The position numbers were made by a program, and so were the translations under genes. Shown piece after piece: positions 9,151 to 22,545 of a DNA stretch of 64,000 bases (positions are counted from its first letter, which is position 1; each line of letters opens with the position of its first letter). The DNA is from Trachelipus rathkii (Eukaryota; Arthropoda; Malacostraca; Isopoda; Trachelipodidae). The stretch is taken from assembly GCA_015478945.1 (NCBI GenBank), contig JABUQX010022082.1, forward strand, positions 163,172-227,171, given 5' to 3'. Below the pieces are notes generated by a model that was given only the letters and a program-made list of their open reading frames with translations, had not been told where the DNA came from and did not search any database.

Positions 9151-9762
9151 TCATTTCCAATAGCCTTTATTAATATTTCGATAATAGGTAGAGCGGTTTT
9201 CGATCATCGGAGGGATCGCGCACGGCGATCTCCTATCCGTGTAAGGATCGCTTCTGCTGCTGTAATTTTCACCAATACTCTTCGCGCGTGAAGGATTTTT
9301 GAGTAATGTATGAATCGCGTAAGGTGAAGCTCTGCTGCTGTTGTTAATATTCTCGTAGAAAGTACTATTAGGGCACTTCTCGAAAGATCTTTCGACCAAG
9401 CGTGGGATTTTGAAAGACGATAGTAGTGATGATGTTGTCACGTTGTTGAAAGCGTTGTTCTTGTCATTTTTATAACGGACTTTTTTACTTTTTGTCGCTG
9501 AAGTTTTCTTTATTTTTTTGAGAGACTTCTTCCTAGAATTGGCCGCTAAAGACTCCATTTTTCTTTTTCCGGGCGATGATTCGCTATTTATTTCCCTTAC
9601 GAGTTTTCCTTTTGCGGCAGACTGTAAACCGTCTTCGGGGAGTGAACCAGTTTCTCCGACCGTACAAGGTGTAGTACGAGGATCAAATTTAACGGGAATG
9701 TGTCGAGGATATGAATTTGAAGAGGCAGTAGCGGTGCCATTGCCAGTGACAGTCGCTGCCAA
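9151..9762 (-). CDS. Basic low-complexity protein, 5'-truncated
   Basis: An open frame of 203 residues rich in Ser, Lys, Asn and Arg. Residues 78-97 form a lysine cluster (SRKKSLKKIKK) that could be a nuclear signal. The apparent first codon is TTG; the first ATG is residue 69 (about 9558). The frame runs upstream without a stop into a LINE reverse-transcriptase fragment (9770-9945), so the original 5' end has probably been replaced by that insertion. No domain recognised. It lies just upstream of the 388-aa frame on the same strand, with its stop 165 bases before that frame opens. Confidence 0.35.
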   Translation of the reverse strand: MAATVTGNGTATASSNSYPRHIPVKFDPRTTPCTVGETGSLPEDGLQSAAKGKLVREINSESSPGKRKMESLAANSRKKSLKKIKKTSATKSKKVRYKNDKNNAFNNVTTSSLLSSFKIPRLVERSFEKCPNSTFYENINNSSRASPYAIHTLLKNPSRAKSIGENYSSRSDPYTDRRSPCAIPPMIENRSTYYRNINKGYWK

Positions 9763-9765
9763 ATC

Positions 9766-9945
9766 GCTATACCAAATCCTCTCAAACTCTCTTCAGATTC
9801 GCCACACAAACCAAATCATCCCGCATATACTAGGTAGGGCACCCTCCACTCATCTTCCTTCTCCATCATTCTAACACCATATCCTGCCACCCCACCTCTA
9901 ATTCTTTTCATAACTCCATCCATATACAAATTGACTAACAAGTAT
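9766..9945 (-). mobile_element. LINE reverse-transcriptase fragment
   Basis: On the minus strand the frame reads NLYMDGVMKRIRGGVAGYG, then EWRVPYLVYA, then a one-base shift where the catalytic Asp pair should be, then LCGESEESLR. This is the palm of a non-LTR reverse transcriptase (Y-A-D-D block followed by a CGESEE-type helix). The same family occurs at 45420-46830 and 59375-62700. The fragment abuts the 203-aa frame on one side and a (TA)n tract on the other. Confidence 0.7.
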
Positions 9946-10302
<357 letters not shown>

Positions 10303-10625
10303 GTCACCCTTCACCTCATATTCACAAAGGTTATGAAATTGAGAACCTCAAAATAAGAACAAATATGAATTGACTCTAAGACTCAATCTTAATTATATTC
10401 CTGTTGACACAAGATTAATAACTAGCACAAAAAAGTAAGAAAACACACTCATGCAAACATATTTTAAAAATTTTAAAGTTCAAATCTGGCCTTATAGACC
10501 ACAACTTCCGATCGAAGTACAACAACAAACAAACGCCCTCAGACATGCATTCAACCAATCTTTATTTAAACTGAAAAGCAAATTTGTTATCATCAATGGT
10601 CCAAAAATTTAAAAATTCACAAATA

Positions 10626-10754
10626 TTAAAAAGCCACCTGCTGCTGTTGTTTAGCTTTGAGTAGTTTTCTATTCATATTTGCTTTGTATCCTTTTAATTC
10701 TGCAATATCTATTATGATAAAGTCAATCACTGCCTTTGGCCATAGGTTTACCAT
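10626..10754 (-). CDS. Candidate small peptide or terminal exon (42 aa)
   Basis: A minus-strand ATG frame of 42 residues ending KQQQQVAF. Its codon use looks more coding than the AT-rich surroundings (IIIDIAELKGYKANMNRKLL is amphipathic). No AG acceptor with a pyrimidine tract is obvious just upstream. It could be the last exon of a host gene, a retro-copied fragment or chance. Confidence 0.2.
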   Translation of the reverse strand: MVNLWPKAVIDFIIIDIAELKGYKANMNRKLLKAKQQQQVAF

Positions 10755-11400
10755 TGTAAACAATTAGTTTTAAATAATAATAAATAATAATAATAATTTA
10801 TTATAATAATCTATAATAATAATAATAATAGATAATAATATAATATAATACATTATTTATTATTAAATAATTATTATTCACATGGGACGATTGAATTACC
10901 TGGTTCACTCATTTTTATATATTTATTATATTTTTACCTCTCATTTAATTATCACTTATGTAGTTTATATTATTTATTCCATTTTTATTTGGCAGGTATA
11001 TATACATTTATATATATTATTTCTCACGTCCCTTTCGGGGAGTGAAACAGTGTACCAGAATTTCTCTATCACTGTCGCACACTCTCTTCTCTCTCTCTCA
11101 CTCTCCGACACCAAATCTGAGATGTAAATGAAGGGTCTAGCGTGAAGGGTAAACTCAAAAATTTTGATACCACCAAGAGGCACATCTTCATCGCGAAGAG
11201 TCTTTGGTTCGTAACTGAGGACTAGTATTGAACCTTATATTGTGAAATAGCCATTGCACGAATTAATGCAGTTGACATGATGGCACTCCTGAACTGATAA
11301 ATTTCCTGTGCCCTTGTGCATCTAGTCCAGGGAGCTTCGAATTTGCCTTTGAGCGTCTTTAATCCGTTTACACGCATGTTTTCCATTGTCGCGTACGGTG
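10755..11400. other. Non-coding DNA with AAT and pyrimidine-rich tracts
   Basis: AAT/ATAAT repeats at about 10770-10875 and a CT-rich tract at 11080-11110. Nothing else recognised. The 10303-10625 stretch is also plain. Confidence 0.5.
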
Positions 11401-14400
11401 TACTGGAGGGGGAGTAAAAAGTAAATCTTAACAGTATTTATAATTTTTTGTAATTCTCTACATTACTGAGAGGGATAGTGCCTTCTTTTACGAGTGTTAT
11501 TGAATTATTGTAATGCTTTACAGAAGAAATAGATACTATCTTTCTTCCTTTTAATATGTGTCATATATCAATATATTACCAGTCCTTTCAAACAAATAAA
11601 AAACTTCCCCATCAAAATAAAACTTGCGTACGATTAAAGCCTAATATTTCCCTATCACATATAGTCGAGAAGCTGTCAAAAGTTATATATATTATTATAC
11701 TCAATATTAACCTTATTTTCTAATATATTAGTCAGCTACCTAATTTAGCGTTCATAATAGATAAGTAAATATAGGTACCTATAGATATATATATTACATA
11801 TCAGTTTCATTTACCGTTGTCACTTTACTATAGTATACTTAGGTATATAGGGAATAGGGTATGACTATAATTATTTTCTTATATATCACATCGTATATTA
11901 GTCACTATAATATTATATTAGTAATACATAGCCGTCGAACATACGAAGGGTCCGCGCTGCACTACGGTGTCATAATCATTTAGGATTCCTCTAGTATGAG
12001 TTGGTTATATTATCTTGATAGTAATTTGAGCACTAATTTATACATTTTACAGGGAGATGGCATGTCGGTGAGAGATAGGCGTATTCCATTACCTTTTTCC
12101 GAGTATAGTAATGAGACTGATCGAGTGTCCGGATTTGTGAATAAGAGATCGTAGTTATGGTTGATCGGAGGGGTACGTACTAATACGGCTTTATTCATAT
12201 ACAGTATAACTAAGGGGATCCGTGAACCCACTCGGGCACATCTATACTTAAGAGGAGTGCCGACCCTGGTGAAGTTGATTTAGCGAGTGTCCGTATTTAT
12301 CCTTGTCTGAAGAACTCGCTTACGATCACTAGATACTTCTTTAGCATTATCATCAATATACTCTTTATGAATTTTTTAAATTATTACTCTTACACTTGGA
12401 GGTTCGATTAATACCTAGAATAAAAGAAAGATGAATATCATATTCCAGGTTTACAAATATTAATTATTAATACAGCTTACTGATTTAGCGCTGAAATTTT
12501 CCAGTACTTTACTTTCACTCAGTTCTTACGTTGCTAACATTATTTATAAAATTTATCTCTTATGACGTAGTTTACGATATGTTATTTTCAACTCACATTA
12601 GCCAAAAAATGAGAATCCCTGTGTATCATAGGAATATAAAAAACTTAAAATAAGCAAGGTTATTTTGGTCTTTGCACTTATAAAATTCTTAGACCTTTGT
12701 TGTATCATTATGTACAAATACACTTGGTGTTGATCATTCTTAAATTTTAATACTTTATTATTTTTCTCTCTATTTTTAGTTATACGTTGCGTACGGTTAT
12801 GCTATCGAACTAAATCTCGTGCGATTCTGACTCACGAGCAAAAATCTTAATTGCTTCTAATTCATAATGAATATTAGCATTATCAAGATTACATAAATTG
12901 GGTATATTTATACTATTAATGAAAATAAATATACTGAATCATATAAGGAGTTATTACTTTGATATCGATAGTGAATAAATAATATAATTATAGTTAAAAT
13001 AATCGAAAAATGTTAAGCATAATCTCTTATATCATTATATCTAATTATAATAAAAACATATTCGAAGATATAAATTTATTATTAATTATACATTAACTTA
13101 TATATATATATAACCATGCACTATACTTTATTTTATATAAACCTTCTTAACAGTCTACCTATATATATATTATATATATATAAATATGAGTGAATATATA
13201 TAACATACACGTTAGCAGGAAATGTACCTGATTATAAGTGATAAAAGCCGAATATCCGATATATCGGCTACAAGTATTCCCGCCGAATTACCGAATATCT
13301 CGCGAATAATCACTTGCATTAATCAAAATATTGTAAAAATAAAAAGGCGGTATTATTTTCAAAAAAAAGGAATAACCAATATATTAATTAAATGTTCCAG
13401 TAAATATCAATTACCCGTCCCTTCAAAAAAATATCAATCGCTATACGGACGAGATAGGTGAGTCTCTTGCAAAATATGTTTTCGGGAAGATACATTCGCC
13501 GGCGCGAGTGTCGTATATGGAAAATTTAGAATAGCAGTCCTGAATAACTCCACTGTGCTCAAAGCAAAAAAAGGTGAAATTCTTTATATTCATTATAAGA
13601 GAAGGAGAACTTTATTGTAGCAGAGATAATATCGTATTATGTTATATGTCAGAGTGTTATAGATGTGGATTCCATACTATAAAATAATTTAGTACAAATT
13701 TGGATTTGGTGTATCACATTTTCACTCAGTTTTTAGGTGCAATTCATTGTATCCTATTCTTAAATGCAATTCCATATTGGAACTGGACCAAAATGTGAGA
13801 GCACGCTATCAATAAAGTATGGGGGTATATGATATATAGACGAGTATACCAGTTTTTTTTGCAAATCACAAAACAATATAAATCTAATTTTTCAGTTTTA
13901 TCAGACACAGTATTTATACTAGTGTGTCGGTCTGTATATTCAGTGGATACTGTAACGGTGCTATTAGTGGAAACGATATAATTGATATAGTACGTCTAAA
14001 CATGGTATGGATGCCAATGACCTGGATGTTTGTCTATGTCTATTCGATGAATATAACAGTCGACCAATGATTCCGTTAACATTTAATTTTGTTTCAACTT
14101 TTTAAATTCACCTCTATGACCTAGATGATGAACTGAGACGATCTTTAAATGCGATTGTGTGATTTGCCCCGAAAGTTTGTACCTAGAAGATTTGTACGTG
14201 CTTTCGAGTGGCATGGAAAACTGCGTACTGCTGACCCCAATGTGCGAGACAAAGGAGTAACATTTCTCTTCTATATTTCGAGAACAGAGAAGTCAGACAT
14301 AGGCCGATGAGGAACTCTTCCAGTCACGGATGTGCGAGTATACTGTTAATGTTATTTGCATACTGAGTCTTGCACGGGCCTTACTAACGCTCATGGCGCA

Positions 14401-17400
14401 TAACACGAAGACTTTGCGACGAGTGCCCGAGGGTGTGAGGACTTCCAATATGCAAGAAAACTATGTTTTATTTGCGAAATTTATTCCAAGAGTAATTTTA
14501 AAAGTCGTGTGTGCTGTAACAGGGAGCACAAAGGTACTAATTCCCACGAACGAAGTACTCGGCACGCGGGAGGTGATAGAGAGAGCGAACAAGAGCAAGA
14601 GAAATCAAGACAGTTTTGAGAGGACTAACAAGTATTCACGCTACACTGGTGGTAAAATGATGCGTCCGAACTCAAAATATTGGACTTATAGGCATATTTG
14701 CTCGTGCGTGAGGTCGAGTCACACTATGCATTCACCAAATCTGATGACTGCTTTCCTGTGCTCTTGGGACAACCACCCGGAAGGCTTCTTCCTACACCCC
14801 TATCTACATACACCCGAGGTAGTGGAGCAATGGGGCGCCCAAGCAAATAAGGATCATATCACGCAATGTGCGAGCACAAAGTGAGCGAAGATATGGACTA
14901 ACCGTGGAGGGGAAAAACTTCACTCTCGACCCAGGCGCAAAGTTGGAGCTTTACGGAACATCGTACGTTGAACCACATTGTACAGGAAAAACTCTCTCTC
15001 GCACGCTCGTGCACAGCTTACACACATAAATCACTTGGTTTGATTGAAACAATTTGTCGAGCAACGCTTCTGGACCATTATAAGGATGACATGCTTCTAT
15101 CCGCATATAAGCTAATATAGCTCAGCGGTGTTCCAGTGTTTCCTTGTATGAATTCTCGCAGATTTTATGTTAACCACGATTTTTTCCATAGGTGGATCAT
15201 AAGACACATACCGAAATACTCGCCCAGAAAATGAGATACATATCCGTAACATTTGTAGCGATATAGAGAAAACTACATGAAGATGTTTAGAACTGAGATC
15301 ATATATTTGGCTCATCGCGATTCTTACTCTGATTCACTCAACTCATATAAGAAATATTTCCTGGTGAGGAATAACGAGCCAAAATTAGTTTATGTATTAT
15401 AGGTATTTTTGATTCGAGTCGAAAAACGGATAGCACACACACTAATCATATATCCATTTCTAGTAATTCTTAATAGTTCATTGCTCATGTACTATTACGT
15501 ATATACCAAAATAAAATTTGTATTAATTTTTTTGTCGCCATCGTCCGGGTTGCCAGGGCAAGTGATGTGGAACATTATCAATATGATGGGCGCGACGCTT
15601 GGCTCGTCGTACGGAGCTTATGAGACATTGATGGAAAGAGGAAGTATAATTACCACAGGAACTCGTATAGGCGCGGAGGGCAGTAGAGTCGTCTAACGAG
15701 AGAAAGTTACTAACCATCGTATGGTATGTTTACCATAACTAAACCCATTCCTATTTACTTCATTGTTGTCCCAGATGTACTCTTATTCATAAGTTTGTAA
15801 ATTATAATCGGTCTGAGGTTTTAATACCAGTGATATTCTATCACAAGACCAAAATGTAGGTCCATAAACGATTCGGCGATGTCTCGTTTCTCTCCTTCCG
15901 AGATAATCACTATGCTCACTCATTTATTTTATATAGTATCTCACGATCTATATACTATAGTTAACTACTATATTATTCTTCGAGTACTTATAATATTTTC
16001 GACATTATAATAACGATATTCTAGCTTTAGTGATAAAACTACCGATTACCACTGCTGTTTTAATATATACGAACAGACTTATATTTGATTTATTATCTAA
16101 TAGGCTAAAAGTGGAATACTTTACTTATTCGAGCGATTTAATTTTATATTTTTTTACTCACTACTAAGGTGTAGGTTATGTATATTTTAAATTATTAATT
16201 CAAATTATCTAATTAATAGAAATTTAATATTATATCATAACCATATTTATTATTTAAAGTTTATTAGAGTGAGATTAAATTACACTTATTACATATTTAC
16301 TATATATAAATATATTACCTTACAAATAAAAAAATTATTAGACATAAATGTATATCTAATTTATTATAACACCTATAATATTACGTTAATATTAGTCAAT
16401 AGGTAATAATTAATAGAAATTATTATAGGATTTAATGATGATTTAAACTTAGCTCACCGAATCATGAGATATTATAGGTTAATATTATATCAATAAATTA
16501 TATCAATAATTATATTAATTATATTATTTAATATTAATGCCCGAGAGAATATTGTGATAGATCACTCTTGTAAAAGTAAAAATCTAATATTTTTTTACAC
16601 AAAACTCTGTTCTTGAGCGAGCAACAATGAAGTAGTCACAATCGACTCGGTGAATTATCTAGCAACTGATCTACGAACTTATTTTAGGTAGAATTCCAGT
16701 CACATCAATATATATCCAATTTGCGAAGATATCACTCTCTTTTATCTTTTGTTTCCCCCGTCCAAGAAATTTCATGTTTAGACCTATTCAAGTAAAGTTT
16801 TATATTTCATTATAAGTTAACTATAAACAAGATAATGTAATTATGAGAGTGATTCTGATCAGCTCTCAAAAGTGCAAAACCTATCTTCTCTGAGTCATGA
16901 TCTCTTAATACAATTAATTTTAAAATGATTTGAACAAAGTTTATGTTGAGTTTATGAAGAGCGATATTATAAAACTCGAATCATAAAAGATATCATTATG
17001 TGCAATTATTATGGCGGAGGGCGTATAAAAATGAAAGCAGAAGAAATGGCATGCTACTTAGAGTTCTCTTCTCTATTTCGCAGGAGAGTATTACTATTCA
17101 GTAGGAGTTTAAATTAAATTCACTCTATACTCTCCTGTTTTGAGACTATAATTATAATCCTTTCTACTTTCGACTGATGACGTGTGGAGCTGAAAACGGT
17201 ATTTCATTGCGCTAACTCTTTGTTTTTTCAAAATTCATTTAGTTTCAGAGAGCAACTATTCCTCAAGGTAGTTTATGTGTGCTGCGCCAACAACTGTCGA
17301 GCGGAGGAAAATATAAGAATAGATAGGAGGAAGGGCCGGAACATATCCGCGCACCGTCGTGGTCATGCTTTGCGTTACATACGCCGTCCCGGAACCTACC

Positions 17401-20270
17401 TGAGCAGATGCTGCACTTTTTTGAGCCCGCAATATATTGTTTACGCGCGAATCTTAGTTTATTTGTGTGCGACCTCAATTATTTGAGAAGTCTCGCTTGC
17501 GGAGGCCCAGTCTTACGAATCTTGAGAGCTCGGACCTTATTTTTCATGGAAACAAAACCAAGCTTAATGAAAATATTCCTTCTCTGGAGAGCCACGAAAT
17601 GACCTCTTGAACGGGAGCGTGTTGAGTGCTTTGTACGCTTTCCCTTGGCACTTTTGACCTTCTGTTTGCTCTAGACCCCTTTTTGATCTTCCAACTGGGT
17701 GTGTTATGTGCGGCATCCACGGATAATAAAATTTTATCGTGAGCACCTCCGAATAAATTCATCTGTGTCTCATATAGTAGAAACATCCTAAATTTTCATT
17801 GAGCTAGAGAGAAACGCTAATCTGTATTTGTGAAAAGGGGAATACATTCTCGCAGAATTGCTGTTTTATTGAGAACCTCCTATTTTTTCTTGGGGCAACG
17901 CACTAACTTATCTGTTCTGGGCAAACGCTCTTAATATTTTCACGAACCCTTTCGAAAAATGGATGCGCCGATGATCGTTGTGTTAACGAAAAACGGGAGT
18001 ATATGAAGAAAACTCTTATACCTCAAGAGCGATGGGTTCACCTATTTGTGCGGATAACGTCGACTCCATTCTTTTAGCTTTGTTATCACACAGAGAGAGT
18101 GGCGAACCTGTCAGGGCGCAATACTCTTTCCTTGAGACTCCTATAGCGATAAATTACTTGTGAATCGTGTGAACACACTTTACGGGTGTGTTAATGCTCC
18201 CTTTTTTGAGAATGCGTATAGCCAGTTAAGGATTTTCGCTTAAACAGCGGTGTGTTATGGTTCTCCATTGAACACTTGAAAGTCGCGATGCGCAAATGAA
18301 GACGCTGTTGGTTCTCTACACTCGTGGCTGCATATTCTTTTGCCCACGGTAATTTTTCTAGAACATAAGATCCAGACTCATCTTGGTCTTCCAAATGCGG
18401 TCATTAGTTTTTGCGCGCCCATCAAGCTACGATATTATTTTTACCTCATCACCCACAAGTGCGTGACTCCCACTTTGCCCAATCCCACATATTGACGATA
18501 TCCTCAGGAGACTTCGATACGACAAGTCATCGTGAACGCTCAGGCACGAATCTATTATTGAACATCTCGCGTAATCCTATACTATAATCGCTGGCGTGTC
18601 GCTATCACACCATACGAGCGGATCACAAATATAGCATCGTACATGGTCGTCCAAACCCCAACAGCCAGCGTAATTACCGAAAAGAGTTCTTTTAGTTTTA
18701 AGTGAACACATCACCCCACAACACACAAAGGTCCCGTAATCCTACGGGTGTTCTAATAGCGACCCTTACACACTTATACAAGACTCATATAGCGCACAAT
18801 GGCCAACATGATAATACATCTCATTCAATATCGACCCTCTCACTTTTACCAAATAATTTGAAGATCAATAGGACACTTTAACACGATTTATATACCTATA
18901 CTAAGCTATCGACAGGTTATCCCGAGTCGAGCCGACGCGCTCGTCGAGAGTGCTCAATATGTATTGTGTCTTCCAATAGGGATCAGAATTGATTTTGATC
19001 TCACGAGGGAAAAAGTTTCTGGAGTTAGAAGAGTTGACTATTTTATTTGAGTACGCGTTAAAAACTAGATTGGAGGGGTCTGTCGAGATATTTTTTTGAC
19101 GTCTGTGTGACTGAAGCGGCGTCCTCATTGTTTGACATGATGAGTTACAGAATCTGCGCGAGTGCCTCTACACCTAGCCATAACCTCTCTCCATGGGCCA
19201 AGTATTATAATGACGCTACCACTATGCAATCCTTGCTGGACTGATAAGCGCGAATGATATCTGTAATGACACTGTAAGAAGTTCCCTGATCATGTTCTAT
19301 TAGTGTTCTATCTTAGTGATGAACTGAGAGTGAGTAGCCGTGTGTGAGATGACCTCTCTGTGAGGTCTATGCACAAAGATGAGTGCCGAATGAGCTGTCA
19401 AATAAATAGCTCCCTAGCGTGGATGGTCTCATATGAAGTGCCGAAGCGAAAGGTGCCAAATATACGCAAATTGTAGTGCTCGCAGTAATTTGTAAGATGC
19501 TCTAAGCAAGTCTCGTGCCCAAACTGAAAATGACACACTAACTAACTTTACACGAAGATACTTTATTCTTGACGCTCACCGCTAGAATGTCCTCGAATCA
19601 CGCACTACGCATGAATGTTGGTCTGTTTGCCGCTAAAGAAATAGAGTAGAGAACATAAACTGCTCACTTTCGAGAGTGTTGTACGACTAGTTTACTACAT
19701 ACTGCTAGAGTTCCTATATGAGAGAAAAGCATATTGTGTGCTTCTCTATAAACGTTATTATCACGCATTGACTCGCAATATGACAGAACTCTACCAAGAG
19801 TAACACACGAACTGCAGAGGCTATTGATGCCAAATTGAATTCGTGTACAAACGTTTACAGCGCAGAGTCCGCAGTGATCCCGTGAGTCAGTTTCGTACAT
19901 TGGACCTCACACTATTGCCCCGAACCGCACAGCCGCCGCGTGCCGCCCTGCAGAGCAGAAATACTTGTAATAGCGCGATTATACGAGTGACATTGCGAGA
20001 AATGCGTGCCGCTCCGTAGCGAGACAAAAATAATTTAGCGTCGGTGTGGATAACCAATCCGCACCGCGCGTGCACAGTCGCACGAAAACCGCCGCGCGAA
20101 TTAGATCTGTTCGCGCGATCTTATCTCCTTATGCCTCGAGAGCCTCTCCAAAGCAGAGTATAACACTGCGGAGAAGTAGATAAAAAGTGATCATAATGTA
20201 AACTATGTCAAAGATCTTATGCAACACTTTCAGTAACCTATAGCATCTCTCTCTGCAGAATCAGAGTGTT
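11400..20270. other. Unexplained ~9-kb block without recognised elements
   Basis: I found no transposon motif, host exon, RNA gene or tandem array here apart from short TA runs near 13100-13190. From about 13.9 to 20.2 kb the base composition is closer to even, with many GAGAG/CTCTC and CGCGAG words. Stop codons are frequent in all frames; the longest open frame is 184 residues (14330-14884). Long stretches of short, poorly related words suggest either very old decayed sequence or weak consensus quality. Confidence 0.5.
14330..14884 (+). CDS. Unrecognised 184-residue open frame
   Basis: ATG-started frame in the otherwise closed 11.4-20.3 kb block. It has a hydrophobic N-terminal stretch and many Cys, His and Asn, and no known motif. 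No TATA or splice context was seen. It may be chance; listed only because of its length. Confidence 0.15.
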   Translation: MCEYTVNVICILSLARALLTLMAHNTKTLRRVPEGVRTSNMQENYVLFAKFIPRVILKVVCAVTGSTKVLIPTNEVLGTREVIERANKSKRNQDSFERTNKYSRYTGGKMMRPNSKYWTYRHICSCVRSSHTMHSPNLMTAFLCSWDNHPEGFFLHPYLHTPEVVEQWGAQANKDHITQCASTK

Positions 20271-21187
20271 CTTTGATCAGAAATATCATACTAGGAGTCA
20301 TTCATTTTTATTTCATACTAAACATTTTTATTAAAAATTTTCGCGAACCCAAAACTGTAACTCATTACATGCCTATTATTTAAACACAATATATTTATTA
20401 ACATTATATTCGTTTTACCTTAATCATCTTCTTAACATATATGTAATAGAGAAAATTTGTTCTTGTATAATATTTATACAGAGTAAATTTTAAAACTTGT
20501 ACTGTATAGCGGAAAATCAACACTAAATATATCGCGATAGCTGTCCTGAATATATATAAATCTGTTCGCATATTTTTATTAAATTAACTGTCCGAGGACC
20601 GATTTGTGAGCCTGCCGTAATTTTTACTAAAAGTACTCGTGAGTCACCATAGTCTTTAAATCGTGCATGTAATCGAGTTAAAACAATAGAGTGTTGTTTA
20701 CATCTACATCCGCGCGTAGGAGCGGATTACGTATTCACGTTTTCTTGTTTCCTGCTTTAGGTAGGAGAGAGCGTTTAAACTTATCTGTGCTTTTCCCATG
20801 CTTCTCAGTAAAACTTCAGCGTGCCGCATATTCATAACTGAGCCTTGTACGTGCAACATATGACTAATCTTCGCTCAGCTATATGTGAACACTTATGTTT
20901 TCTCAGCCTCTGTGTGCTTCATTAACTTTTCTGCTTTACTTTGCTTTTACAACTAAATACGATTATTATCGCTCTCCTTGCGAGCTTTAAACTCAATGTT
21001 TTACACGAGAGCTATACTCAACTACCACAATCACGTTTTACTTAACCGCATTAAATTACCTTGACAGAACGCGTTATAACGTCAGATTATTAAATATTAT
21101 CCAAAGAGGCTAGTGTAACCTAGAAGCTGATTAAGTTATAACCTAGCCCTGTGTTTTAACTCGCTTTTTACTGCTTGTACACGTTTC

Positions 21188-21310
21188 GTGGCCTTGTATA
21201 CGCGCTTTACTTATGTTCTTACTGCCTTTAAACTTTCTGCTTTACTGTCTTTTAAATTTCTGCTTTACTGCTTTTAACTCCATGTTTTACTGTTTAAACT
21301 CATATATTTT
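21188..21310 (+). repeat. Minisatellite (CTGCTTTACTGCTTTAAC type)
   Basis: About four to five imperfect copies of a ~22-base unit of CTGCTTTACTG words. The reverse complement forms larger arrays in the right arm. Confidence 0.8.
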
Positions 21311-21554
21311 TTACATTTGTTTTCTTTTATTATTTTTTTATTTTTGTTTTATTTAATTTTTATTATTTTCTATTTTTAATTTTTGTTTGATTTACTTTTT
21401 TAATTTTTAATTTTAATGTAGAATAAACACACAGAGTTTCGGTTATATAACATTTTATTTTAATAAAATTGTACGAAATTTTATTAAAACCATATATTTT
21501 TACTGCGTTAACAACTTTAATTTAACTCTTCTTCATTATCTACTTGACGTAAAA

Positions 21555-22102
21555 CGAGATATGGATGTGGAGAAACAACGTTCCGAAGTTCCCGGCTACA
21601 ATGTTTGTAGCTGGACCAACAGGTTGTGGTAAAACTTTTCTATTATTAAATATTTTAAAGGAAACGGAGATTTTTGAACAACCCTGTAAAAATAATATGG
21701 TGTTATAATGTTTATCAGGAAAAAATTTAAAGAATTTAAAGATGTGATTCAATTTCATGAAGGGCATATACGATATTAGATCGCTGGACAATATACACGG
21801 ACACAAAATTATTGTATTAATGATTTAATGCACAAATTGAATTTTGAAATAGCAGAAGCGTTCACAGTTTATTCTCACAATCTAAATATCTCTGTGTTTT
21901 TCCATAAACGCAGGAATATTTTTCATCAAAGCAAGCATATGCGAAGTGTTTCTTTAAACACACAGTATTTACTGTTGTTTGGACAGCGAAGAGACATGAG
22001 TCAAATATGTATTGGCAACTCAAATGTTTTCTCTTCAAAGGAAAGAGTTCTTAAAGTATATAAAGAGGTTCTTCAATCCCCCACGGTGTTATTTGATGTG
22101 TG
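21555..22102 (+). pseudogene. A32-like packaging ATPase, broken (left copy)
   Basis: The frame carries a Walker A motif GPTGCGKT (21613-21636) followed by FLLLNILK, then a CYNVYQ-like segment after a frameshift, then a Walker B region near IVL-DLMH with another indel. The C-terminal half (21828-22103) is intact: SHNLNISVFF, HQSKHMRSVSLNTQYLLLF and RRDMSQI. This order is that of the FtsK/HerA-type DNA-packaging ATPases of Polintons, adintoviruses and relatives, which pump the genome into capsids. At least three frame breaks make it non-functional as read. The next frame downstream is pX-like. Confidence 0.75.
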
Positions 22103-22214
22103 AACTTCACCCAAAAACACGCACAGAGTGCTCTCCGTACCACCTTCTCACCTATGAGATAACCTGTATACAATAACCTGAATAATGAGTGTCTAAGTTG
22201 CAAAGTTTTTACCT

Positions 22215-22545
22215 CTTATAAAAAAATTTAAAAAGTTGAAACCACATCTGAAAAAACGTAAACTAATTAGGGAGGATGGAGGAATTCATCCAGTGTGTAT
22301 GTGAAAGTCTGTTTAAATCTTATAAAAGGAACCTGTTCCTTTAAAAACCGGCCTCAAAGGTAAAGCTACCGCGTTAAGAAAACATTAACAAAACTCTTCC
22401 TCAACATTAAAAAATTTTGAAAAAATAAAAAGAAGTTTACTACAGAGAGGGGGAGGAGTATTCCTGCCATTACTCTTCCCGTTATAGCTTCCCTGATAAC
22501 TAAGTGGTTGTCCCCAAGATGAAGAAGGTTGTTGTACTTCCATAT
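22215..22545 (+). pseudogene. pX-like virion core protein, broken (left copy)
   Basis: The start is strongly basic (KKFKKLKPHLKKRKLIRED, about 22222-22280). The end reads RSLLQRGGGVFLPLL followed, after a one-base shift, by a hydrophobic ASLITKW segment. A basic head plus a Gly-Gly hydrophobic tail is the layout of the adenovirus pX-like core protein found in adintoviruses and Polintons. Its place right after the packaging ATPase supports this. The family call rests on layout and context, since the protein is short and damaged. Confidence 0.45.
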
